This document shows positions 1 through 5,618 of a DNA stretch of 11,396 nt, piece after piece. A program made the position numbers and the translations under genes. The stretch spans positions 1 through 11,396 of the forward strand of contig JAKSQG010000043.1 of assembly GCA_024404275.1 (NCBI GenBank). The letters run 5' to 3'. Source of the DNA: Clostridia bacterium. GTDB lineage: Bacteria; Bacillota; Clostridia; Christensenellales; Aristaeellaceae. Under the pieces are notes generated by a model. It did not search any database. It was not told where the DNA came from and saw only the letters and a program-made list of their open reading frames with translations. Numbering within the stretch: the stretch's first letter is position 1; the number at the start of each line of letters is the position of its first letter.

Positions 1-2
1 TG

Positions 3-320
3 TTTACCGTCAGCTTCTATCCGGAGGAGTGCAAGCAGGCGCTGCAGGTGATGGGGTCGCTTTCCGGGCGGGATGGGGACAAGGAAAAAATCGCCGGTCT
101 GACGCCGGTGGGCATCGACGGCACCATCACCTTTGAAGAGGCGGAGGTGACCTTTGTGTGCCGCAAGCTGTACGAGGGACGGTTTTTGAAGGAAGGGCTG
201 CATGACGACGTCAAAACGATGTATGCCGCAAGCCCCAAGACCTTTCCGCCGGATGAAAACGGCGAATGGCAGCCGCATGACATGTTCATCGGCGAAGTGA
301 TCGACGTGCTGGAAAAATAA
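3..320 (+). CDS. Flavin reductase family protein, C-terminal part (5' end outside window)
   Basis: The reading frame is open from the window edge, so only the last 105 residues are present and the start is missing. The visible part begins FTVSFYPEECKQAL, then GSLSGRDGDK, GLTPVGIDG, a region of beta strands with VCRKLYEGRF, and ends HDMFIGEVIDVLEK. This order matches small clostridial flavin reductase-like proteins with the FMN-binding split-barrel fold: a 'SGRD.DK' segment, a 'GLTP' segment, and a last strand of the type 'MYIGEIVKVL'. Family members bind FMN and usually reduce flavin with NAD(P)H or act as flavoprotein electron carriers in the cytoplasm; the substrate cannot be told here. It ends in TAA. 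The next gene starts 53 bases downstream with no terminator visible between them, so the two may be co-transcribed. Family assignment is from recognition of the pattern, not a search. Confidence 0.8.
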   Translation, partial: FTVSFYPEECKQALQVMGSLSGRDGDKEKIAGLTPVGIDGTITFEEAEVTFVCRKLYEGRFLKEGLHDDVKTMYAASPKTFPPDENGEWQPHDMFIGEVIDVLEK

Positions 321-373
321 GCCGGATACAGAGCGGGAGCTTTGCGGGCATCACGACGGAAACAGGGGAAGGA

Positions 374-901
374 ATGAAGATGAGGGATATTCTGATCCAG
401 CTGATCGGCTTTGCGGGCACAGGGCTGTTTTTTCTGTCCTTTCAGTGCCGGGAAAACAAAAACCTGTTCCGTGTGCAGCTATTTTCCTATATCTTCTATA
501 CCGCGCATCTGCTGCTGCTTGGGGCGGTCACGGGCGGCGTGAGCTACATCCTCAACTGCGTGCGCTCCTTTTGCCTGCAAAGCAAAAGCAAGTTTGCTAA
601 AAGCAGCGCGATGTGCGCGATCCTGTGCAGCCTGCAGCTGGCGGCAATGGCGCTCACGTGGGGCGGATGGATCTCCATCCTGCCTGTCGCGGCCAACATT
701 GCCTCCACCATCGGCGGGTATACCAAAAACCCGCAAAAGGTGCGCGCCGCGGGCATGTTTATCAATTCGCCGCTGTGGATCGTGTACAACGTGATCGTCG
801 GCTCCTGGGCGGGCGTGGTGGATGAGGTCATCAGCGAGGTATCGATGGCGGTGTCTGTTCTCCGCTTCGGCTGGAAGAACCTTGACAAGGTGGAAAACTG
901 A
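374..901 (+). CDS. YgjV-family inner membrane protein
   Basis: A 175-residue, very hydrophobic protein. Membrane segments are visible at about residues 5-23, 33-52, 78-97, 99-114 and 128-150, separated by short Lys/Arg-rich turns. The C-terminal block NSPLWIVYNVIVGSWAGVVDEVISE, followed by a short helix and RFGW, resembles the conserved end of the YgjV (Imp-YgjV) family, as does the length near 175. The biochemical function of this family is not established, so none is given. Start choice is ambiguous: ATG at 374 and ATG at 380 are in frame. AGGGGA at 364-369 would serve the first, and GGAAGGA at 367-373 would be better spaced for the second. The gene follows the flavin reductase-like gene closely and is closed by a clear intrinsic terminator 7 bases after its TGA stop. 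Confidence 0.72.
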   Translation: MKMRDILIQLIGFAGTGLFFLSFQCRENKNLFRVQLFSYIFYTAHLLLLGAVTGGVSYILNCVRSFCLQSKSKFAKSSAMCAILCSLQLAAMALTWGGWISILPVAANIASTIGGYTKNPQKVRAAGMFINSPLWIVYNVIVGSWAGVVDEVISEVSMAVSVLRFGWKNLDKVEN

Positions 902-908
902 AAGATGA

Positions 909-939
909 ATCGCCGTTCGTGTGGGACGGCGATTTTTTT
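909..939 (+). terminator. Rho-independent terminator after the YgjV-family gene
   Basis: An uninterrupted 8-bp stem (ATCGCCGT at 909-916 with ACGGCGAT at 926-933) and a 9-base loop run straight into a T tract ending at 939. This separates the first two genes from the two-component system downstream. Confidence 0.9.
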
Positions 940-970
940 GCGCCGCGGGTAGCATCGCCCCGCGGGGGTA

Positions 971-979
971 TGCTATAAT
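971..979 (+). promoter_or_regulatory. Extended -10 promoter of the two-component operon
   Basis: A perfect TATAAT lies at 974-979, preceded by TGC at 971-973, giving the extended -10 form (TGnTATAAT). No good -35 box is present at the right distance (the hexamer at 951-956 is AGCATC), which is usual when an extended -10 is used. The regulator start codon is 30 bases downstream, with AGGGAGG at 996-1002 as ribosome binding site. Confidence 0.75.
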
Positions 980-1009
980 GAAAGCAAATAAAAGCAGGGA
1001 GGCGGCGGC

Positions 1010-1684
1010 ATGTTCAGAATTCTGGTGGCAGAAGACGACCGGGAGCTTCGGCAGCTGTTCCGCCGTGTGCTGGAAAACAGCGGCTACGAGGTGGCGGAGG
1101 CGGCAGACGGGCAGGAAGCACTGGACCTGCTGGAGAGCACGTATATCGACCTCATCATCTCCGACATCATGATGCCGCGGGTGGACGGCTTTGAGCTGGT
1201 GCGCTCCGTGCGGCAGGCGGGCATGCACATGCCCGTGCTGATGATCACCGCCCGCGACGCTTTTCAGGATATGCAGCGCGGCTTTGTCTCCGGCACGGAT
1301 GATTACATGGTCAAGCCCGTCAACGTCAACGAGATGGTGCTGCGTGTGGGTGCGCTCCTGCGGCGGGCGCAGATGATCAATGAGCGCAGATAGGTCATCG
1401 GCGGCACGGTGCTGGATTATGATTCCTTCTGCCTCCTTTGCAGGGGCGACAGCGTGCAGCTGCCGCAAAAGGAATTTTTGCTTCTGTACAAAATGTTTGC
1501 CGCCCCGGGACGGGTGTTTACACGGCAGCAGCTGATGGACGATATCTGGGGACTGGAGACCGAGACCGATCCGCACACCGTTGAGGTGCACGTCGGGCGC
1601 CTCAGGGAGCGTTTTCATGACAACCCGGATTTTGACATTGTGACCATACGCGGAATCGGCTACAAGGTGGTGCGTAAGCAATGA
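1010..1684 (+). CDS. OmpR-family response regulator with an in-frame TAG at codon 128
   Basis: Cytoplasmic transcription factor of a two-component system. The receiver domain covers residues 1-120: acidic pair D9-D10, phosphoacceptor D52 in SDIMMP, T80 in MITAR and K102 in VKP, all as expected. The winged-helix DNA-binding domain covers about residues 133-222: LPQKEFLLLYKMF, then GRVFTRQQLMDDIWG, then TVEVHVGRLRERF and the terminal IRGIGYKVV. An in-frame TAG (1391-1393) sits at codon 128 in the linker between ERR and VIGGTVLDYD; the frame is otherwise unbroken for 224 codons, the normal length of the family. With TAG as stop, only an isolated receiver of 127 residues would be made. No ribosome binding site precedes the GTG at 1409, so separate translation of the DNA-binding half is unlikely. 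The TGA stop overlaps the kinase start (ATGA at 1681-1684), implying translational coupling. I infer readthrough or TAG recoding; a fresh nonsense mutation is the main alternative. Confidence 0.85.
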
Positions 1685-2763
1685 AAAAAGAAACAAAACC
1701 GAAGAACAAAAAAACCAACAGCGAGGGCACCTCGCTGCGGTTTTATTTTATGCTGTTCAGCAGCGTGACGCTGCTGCTGGCACTGGGCTTTTCGGCGGGC
1801 ATTACCGCCCTCATTCAGTGGCTGACGCAGATGCGCATCCCCTCCGAGGTGTGGATGCTGCTGCTCAGCCTGTCCATCGGAACGCTGCTGACGCTGGTGA
1901 CGGCGCACTACATCATCCGCCCCATCACGCGCCTCAACCGCGCCATGAGCCGTGTGGCAAAGGGGGATTTTACCGTGCATCTGAACGAGAACGTGCGCAT
2001 GGGCGAGATCAGCAGCGCGTACCGCAACTTTAACACCATGGTGCGTGCGCTGGGCACCATTGAGACGCTGCAGAAGGATTTTACCTCCAACGTGTCGCAC
2101 GAGTTCAAAACGCCCATCAGCGCCATTGAAGGCTACGCTACCCTTTTGCAGGACCCGACACAGCCCGAGGCGGTGCGGCAGGAATATATCGGCAAGATAC
2201 TGTTCAACTCTGCCCGCCTGAGCAGTCTGGTGGGCAATGTACTGCTTTTGTCGCGCCTGGAAAATCAGGGGGTGCCGGCGGAGCAGACCACCTATCGTCT
2301 GGATGAGCAGCTGCGGGAAGCGGTGCTGCTGCTATAGAGAAAATGGTCTGCCCGCGGTGTGGAGCCCGAGGCGGAGCTTTAGGAGATTACCTATACGGGC
2401 AGCGAGCAATTGCTGATGCACGTGTGGGTGAACCTCATCGACAACGCCATCAAGTTTGATGAGCCCGGCGGGCGGCTGCTTTTGCAGCTTGATCACAAGG
2501 GCGAGGACCTGCGGGTGCGCATCAGCGACAACGGACGCGGCATGACACAGGAACAGATGGCGCATATCTTTGAAAGATTTTATCAGGCGGACGGTTCGCA
2601 TGCCGCCGAGGGCAGCGGTCTGGGGCTGGCGCTGGTGCGGCAGATCATCATTCAGGAGGGCGGCGATATCCGTGTGGAAAGTGTGCCGGGAGAGGGCACG
2701 TGCTTTACGGTACTGCTCAAAAATCCGTCCGCGCGGAAAAACGGCGGTGAAACACAAAACTGA
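1681..2763 (+). CDS. HAMP-domain sensor histidine kinase with two in-frame TAG codons (219 and 234)
   Basis: Partner kinase of the upstream regulator. After a lysine-rich cytoplasmic tail come membrane helices at about 21-47 and 57-78 with only about ten residues between them, so it has almost no external sensor domain. A HAMP linker follows (about 78-130, IIRPITRLNRAMSRVAKGDF). The dimerization domain has phosphoacceptor H140 in SHEFKTPISAIEGY. The ATPase domain holds the N box (N251, N255 in NLIDNAIKF), the G1 box (D283-G287, SDNGRGM), the F box ERFYQADG and the G2 box (G311-L316, GSGLGL). TAG codons at 2335-2337 and 2380-2382 lie in the stretch joining the two catalytic domains (LLL-TAG-RKW and AEL-TAG-EIT); the frame continues unshifted to TGA at 2761. 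Read through, the protein has 360 residues, normal for the type. If TAG stops, the ATPase domain is lost and the kinase is dead. Confidence 0.85.
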
Positions 2764-2772
2764 TTGCTTTGC

Positions 2773-2801
2773 TTGACAGAGGGCTTTTTTTCGGGTATCC
2801 T
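2773..2801 (+). promoter_or_regulatory. SigA-type promoter for the sigma-like gene
   Basis: TTGACA at 2773-2778, a 17-base spacer, then TATCCT at 2796-2801. It starts ten bases after the kinase stop and gives the next gene its own transcription. Confidence 0.8.
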
Positions 2802-2867
2802 GCCTGTGATGAAGCGAACATGTGTTCGCATATGTATTCCGGGAGAACCGAAAAAAAGGAGGAGTCA

Positions 2868-3248
2868 ATGACAGAGAAGACAGATATCAGGGCGGTGCGG
2901 TCCGAGCGTGTGCTGGCGCGGGGACTGGAGCTGAAGGAAGAAAAGCGCTTGCGTGTGCGGGAGTTTGCGGCGCTTCGGCGCAGGGCACAGGAGGACTGCG
3001 TGCCGGGGGCGGCGGGGCGGCTTCGGGAATTGCGGGAGCAGGTGAAGAGGCTGGAAGCGGAAGAAGCTGAGGCGGAGGCAGACGTGCGGGCGTTGATCGC
3101 GCGGGTGCCTTCCCGCCGGGGAAGGCTGCTGCTGGAGATGCGCTATCTGTCCGGCTTGCGCTGGGAGGAAATTGCCGAGCAGCTGGGCATCAGCCTGCGC
3201 GTTACGATGCGCACCCGCGCGCGGTGGGTGAGGTATTTGGATATGTGA
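2868..3248 (+). CDS. Small sigma-region-4-like (phage-type) DNA-binding protein
   Basis: A 126-residue, Arg- and Glu-rich protein. The ATG at 2868 is chosen because AAGGAGGAG (2857-2865) lies directly upstream; the frame is open further upstream, but that part overlaps the promoter. Residues about 50-80 (RLRELREQVKRLEAEEAE) look like a coiled coil. Residues 84-124 form a sigma-70 region-4-like helix-turn-helix: LLLEMRYLSGLRWEEIAEQLGIS followed by a basic recognition helix. This arrangement resembles the small DUF1492/ArpU-type regulators usually found in prophages of Bacillota, where they act on late genes. No phage genes are nearby, so it may be a remnant or a domesticated regulator. Target genes are unknown. 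A hairpin repeat begins 5 bases after its TGA stop. The fold call is moderately sure; the role is inference. Confidence 0.65.
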   Translation: MTEKTDIRAVRSERVLARGLELKEEKRLRVREFAALRRRAQEDCVPGAAGRLRELREQVKRLEAEEAEAEADVRALIARVPSRRGRLLLEMRYLSGLRWEEIAEQLGISLRVTMRTRARWVRYLDM

Positions 3249-3252
3249 GATG

Positions 3253-3297
3253 TTGGGGCGACCACGCTTTCAGAGCCTGAAAGCATGGTCGCCCCAA
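3253..3297 (+). repeat. Hairpin repeat, copy 1 (forward orientation)
   Basis: A 20-bp inverted repeat (3253-3272 with 3278-3297, one C/A mismatch) around a 5-base loop. It begins 5 bases after the sigma-like gene. It is followed by a conserved tail at 3298-3325 (CCCACCCGAGAAAGGGCA core) shared with the other forward copies. It is nearly identical to the copy at 4472-4516. No T tract follows, so it is not a classical terminator. Confidence 0.9.
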
Positions 3298-3339
3298 ACC
3301 CCACCCGAGAAAGGGCAGTCTTTATAACATTATTTATAA

Positions 3340-3382
3340 GGGGAGAGGTACGCTTTTCGAAGCCGAAAAGCATCCCCTCCCC
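3340..3382 (+). repeat. Hairpin repeat, copy 2 (forward orientation)
   Basis: Arms at 3340-3359 and 3364-3382. The inner part (GCTTTTCG / CGAAAAGC) is perfectly paired. The outer arm (GGGGAGAGG / CCCCTCCCC) has a different sequence from copy 1 but still pairs apart from one extra base. The conserved tail (ACCCCACCTGAGAAAAGGCA) follows at 3385-3404. Confidence 0.85.
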
Positions 3383-3421
3383 AAACCCCACCTGAGAAAA
3401 GGCAATTTTTATAACGGTAGC

Positions 3422-3474
3422 AAAACACCTTTGCACAGATGGAAGGTTTCCGACATCGAAGCAAGGGTGTTTTT
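3422..3474. terminator. Bidirectional terminator-like stem (module C), copy 1
   Basis: A stem AAAACACCTTTGC (3422-3434) pairs with GCAAGGGTGTTTT (3461-3473) with one G/T wobble. It has an A tract on one side and a T tract on the other, so it could end transcription in both directions. Within the 26-base interior a short second stem GATG / CATC (3438-3441 / 3454-3457) is also kept in the other direct copy. Confidence 0.7.
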
Positions 3475-3508
3475 ATATCAGAATAAATACTGCTTTTTCT
3501 CGGAAGGT

Positions 3509-3549
3509 TTGGAAACCATGCTTTTTGGCACAAAAAGCGTGGTTTCCAA
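3509..3549 (-). repeat. Hairpin repeat, copy 3 (inverted orientation)
   Basis: 19-bp arms (3509-3527 and 3531-3549) paired throughout except one T/G wobble. They are preceded by the leader TGCTTTTTCTCGGAAGGT at 3491-3508, which is the reverse-complement counterpart of the forward tail. It faces copies 1 and 2 across the terminator-like stem. It is about 97% identical by eye to the copy at 4639-4680, including the leader. Together with copies 1-2 and module C it fills the 430-base gap between genes, up to the promoter at 3592. Confidence 0.9.
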
Positions 3550-3591
3550 GAGCCTCCGCCCGTCTTCTCGTCATAAATTTGTGAAAAAAGC

Positions 3592-3619
3592 TTGACAAAT
3601 GGCGGCAAATCATTACAAT
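3592..3619 (+). promoter_or_regulatory. SigA-type promoter of the lipoprotein gene
   Basis: TTGACA at 3592-3597, a 16-base spacer and TACAAT at 3614-3619, in an AT-rich stretch unlike its surroundings. The leader to the ATG at 3679 is about 55 bases and includes a G-rich ribosome binding site (GGGGGG, 3664-3669). Confidence 0.85.
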
Positions 3620-3678
3620 TGTATTAAGGCGACATGCGCCTGTGATTTGAGTACCGTGCATACGGGGGGCAATGATTT

Positions 3679-4455
3679 ATGAAAAAGAAGCTGGTATTGA
3701 CCGCGTTGCTGCTGGCGGCTGCGCTGCTGCTGTGCGCCTGCGCTGCGATTGAAGAAAATTTGAACCTCGGCGGCGGGCAAAGCTCTCCTCTGGAAGCCAT
3801 TCCGACGGCCCAGACCATCAACGGTCTGCCGGCGGGCTACGACCCTGCCAGCGAGGAGGATGACGGCACCTTTGATGTGACCGCGGCGTATGACAGCTAC
3901 GGCAACATTGTGTACGCGGGTGCCACGCCCATCCCGATCGATCCTGTGGACATGCCCACGCCCACACCGCGTCCCACGCTGACCTTTACCATGGCGGATT
4001 ATACCGCCCCCAACGTTGGCCTGACCTTCAAGTGCGCCGCGGGCTATGTGATGAACGAGACCGGACGCAACACCATTGTGCTGACCGAGCCTGCTGATCA
4101 GGTGGTGGATAACACGCCCTGCGTGATCACCATTACCAAGACGGCGGTCAATCAGGGCTTCAATCAGGTCAATGTCAAGGAAGAGCTCAAGACCTTCCTC
4201 GCCCAGCTCGGCGGCGGCTACAAGACCTGGCAGACCTATAACGCCGCCAGCAAAAAGATGATGGGCGCCGATGGCTATTACAACAACTACCGCGGTGTGC
4301 TGGAGGACGGCACCGTCATCCGCGGCCGTGTGCATATGGTGCTGCTGAGCAACAACACCCTGCTGACCGTGCACGTGCGCTGCGACGGCTGGTACAACAG
4401 CGACTACATGAAGCTGTACGATTCCATCCACAACTCCATCAAGGAGATCAAGTAA
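3679..4455 (+). CDS. Secreted lipoprotein of unknown function
   Basis: 258 residues. The N-terminus is a lipoprotein signal: KKK, a leucine/alanine helix (residues 5-18), then the lipobox L18-C19-A20-C21, so C21 would be the lipidated residue and the protein would sit on the outer face of the membrane. Residues 22-90 are acidic and probably disordered. A proline-threonine linker (PTPTPRPT, about residues 93-100) leads to a compact C-terminal domain of about 155 residues. It begins LTFTMADYTAPNVGLTFKCAAGYVMNE and ends in a helix YDSIHNSIKEIK. The alternation of strands with a terminal helix recalls the PsbP/DcrB-like fold, but this is only an impression. I do not recognise a specific family. 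The gene stands alone with its own strong promoter and is bracketed by two near-identical repeat clusters. Confidence 0.8.
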   Translation: MKKKLVLTALLLAAALLLCACAAIEENLNLGGGQSSPLEAIPTAQTINGLPAGYDPASEEDDGTFDVTAAYDSYGNIVYAGATPIPIDPVDMPTPTPRPTLTFTMADYTAPNVGLTFKCAAGYVMNETGRNTIVLTEPADQVVDNTPCVITITKTAVNQGFNQVNVKEELKTFLAQLGGGYKTWQTYNAASKKMMGADGYYNNYRGVLEDGTVIRGRVHMVLLSNNTLLTVHVRCDGWYNSDYMKLYDSIHNSIKEIK

Positions 4456-4471
4456 CGATACGAAGAGCTAA

Positions 4472-4516
4472 TTGGGGCGACCACGCTTTCAAAGCCTGAA
4501 AGCATGGTCGCCCCAA
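4472..4516 (+). repeat. Hairpin repeat, copy 4 (forward orientation)
   Basis: A 20-bp inverted repeat (4472-4491 with 4497-4516) carrying the same single C/A mismatch as copy 1. It differs from copy 1 by a single base within the hairpin and conserved tail. It begins 17 bases after the lipoprotein stop codon. Confidence 0.9.
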
Positions 4517-4552
4517 ACCCCACCCGAGAAAGGGCAATCAATAATAAATATT

Positions 4553-4608
4553 AAAACACCCTTGCAATGATGGCAGTTGACTTTCATCAAAGCAAGGGTG
4601 TTGTTTTA
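4553..4608. terminator. Bidirectional terminator-like stem (module C), copy 2
   Basis: AACACCCTTGC (4555-4565) pairs perfectly with GCAAGGGTGTT (4592-4602), with AAAA upstream and a T-rich run (4601-4607) downstream. It lies between the convergent ends of the lipoprotein gene and truA, where a two-way terminator would be useful. Confidence 0.75.
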
Positions 4609-4638
4609 TACTGTTGAATCTGCTTTTTCTCGGAAGGT

Positions 4639-4680
4639 TTGGAAACCATGCTTTTTGGCTTCAAAAAGCGTGGTTTCCAA
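4639..4680 (-). repeat. Hairpin repeat, copy 5 (inverted orientation)
   Basis: 19-bp arms at 4639-4657 and 4662-4680 with one T/G wobble, and the leader TGCTTTTTCTCGGAAGGT at 4621-4638. It ends 10 bases from the truA stop codon. Read in the truA direction it has the same sense as the forward copies that follow plus-strand genes. Confidence 0.9.
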
Positions 4681-4690
4681 GAACTTCTCG

Positions 4691-5512
4691 TTATAACTCT
4701 ATCGGCGGCAGCCCTTCCTGAATGGGGAAGAGCGGATCCGTCGGCCGCTCTCCGTCGAGGTCGTAATAAATCTTGGTCAGCTCCAGCCCGTTCGGCGGGG
4801 CGGTCACGCCCAGCACCAGACGGTTTTGCGTTTGAAGCGCCTCATCCAGACAGTCGGGGCTGAGCCTTCCCTGCCCGATGGCGATCAATGTGCCCGCCAT
4901 GATGCGCACCATGTTGTACAAAAACGCGTTGCCGCGCACGATCATGGTAATGTCATCGCCCTGACGGCTGATATCAATGCCGTAAATGGAGCGCATGGTG
5001 GTTTTTGCCGTGCCGCCTGCCGCCTGAAACGCCCCGAAATCATGCGTGCCGAGCAGACGCTTGGCGGCTTCCGCCATCTTGTACTCATCAATGGGCACGG
5101 GGATGTGCGTGCTCATGTTGCGGTACATGGCGCTGGCGTGGCGGGAATTATGGATGCGGTAGGTGTATATCTTGCCGCGGCAGCTGAAGCGTGCATGCAG
5201 CCACACGGGCACCTCGCGGGACGCGCTGACGCGCACATCGGGCGGCAGCACGGTGTTCAAAACAAAACAAAACTTTTCGGGCGGAATGGTGCTGTAATTG
5301 TGAAAGTGCGCCCGCTGTCCGATGGCGTTCACACCTGTATCGGTGCGGCTGGCACCCCAGATGGTGGTCTATCGCCCCAGTACCTTGCTCAGGGCTTTTT
5401 CCACTTCCCACTGCACGGAGCGCAGCTTTTCCTGCCGCTGCCAGCCGTAAAAACCGCTTCCGTCATATTCAATTGTCAGCAGCACCCTTTGGCAGGGTTC
5501 CAGATTTTCCAT
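4691..5512 (-). CDS. truA: tRNA pseudouridine(38-40) synthase TruA, with an in-frame TAG at codon 48
   Basis: TruA converts U38, U39 and U40 of tRNA anticodon arms to pseudouridine in the cytoplasm. Visible motifs: LTIEYDGSGFYGWQRQ near the start, the catalytic aspartate D58 in SRTDTGV, ARFSCRGKIYTYRI, HDFGAF, FLYNMVRIMAGTLIAIGQG, and TAPPNGLELTKIYYD near the end. The start is ATG at 5510-5512, with GGAGGT seven bases upstream. Read through, the length is 273, normal for the family. An in-frame TAG (5369-5371 on the plus-strand numbering) interrupts it between LGR and TTIWGASRTD, ten codons before the catalytic aspartate. With TAG as stop the first product is a useless 47-residue peptide, and a GTG-initiated remainder would lack the catalytic residue. 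The frame is not shifted anywhere. The usual GVHA after the catalytic motif reads GVNA here. The gene is divergent from the phosphodiesterase gene and ends in TAA. Confidence 0.92.
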
Positions 5513-5535
5513 TGCGTGCACCTCCATGCCCGCCT

Positions 5536-5564
5536 ATTATAACAGAAAAGACGGTTGAATCCAA
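5536..5564 (-). promoter_or_regulatory. truA promoter
   Basis: On the minus strand, TATAAT at 5541-5536 and TTGGAT at 5564-5559 are 17 bases apart. The -10 is perfect; the -35 is weak (TTG only). Confidence 0.7.
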
Positions 5565-5583
5565 CAAGGAATCGTGCTATTCT
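5555..5583 (+). promoter_or_regulatory. Promoter of the phosphodiesterase gene, overlapping the truA promoter
   Basis: TTGAAT at 5555-5560, 17-base spacer, TATTCT at 5578-5583, with TG at 5575-5576 as extended -10. Its -35 box shares bases 5559-5560 with the -35 of the truA promoter on the other strand. Confidence 0.65.
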
Positions 5584-5618
5584 TTACACATAGCCAAATC
5601 GGAAAGGAAGCGGACAGC

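Noticed and set aside
479..1696. A 405-codon minus-strand open frame opposite the YgjV-family gene and the response regulator
   Set aside because: Same explanation: His- and Arg-rich composition, no motif, crosses a good terminator and promoter of real genes.
2380..2416. AGGAG right after the second kinase TAG as a ribosome site for an internal ATPase-domain protein
   Set aside because: The nearest start codons (TTG 2410, ATG 2416) are 24 or more bases away, too far for normal initiation.
1010..2763. Calling the regulator and kinase as four separate genes
   Set aside because: The pieces are in one frame, together make standard full-length proteins, and the downstream pieces lack ribosome sites at useful distance.
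3143..3436. Small minus-strand frames in the repeats encoding similar peptides (SQVGFG.GMLFG type), also at 9826-10047
   Set aside because: The similarity follows directly from the DNA repeat; no start signals are present, and the frames run into the antisense of real genes.
3253..3549. CRISPR array or phage attachment site
   Set aside because: Repeats are palindromic with alternating orientation and irregular spacing, there are no unique spacers, and no integrase or cas gene is in the window.
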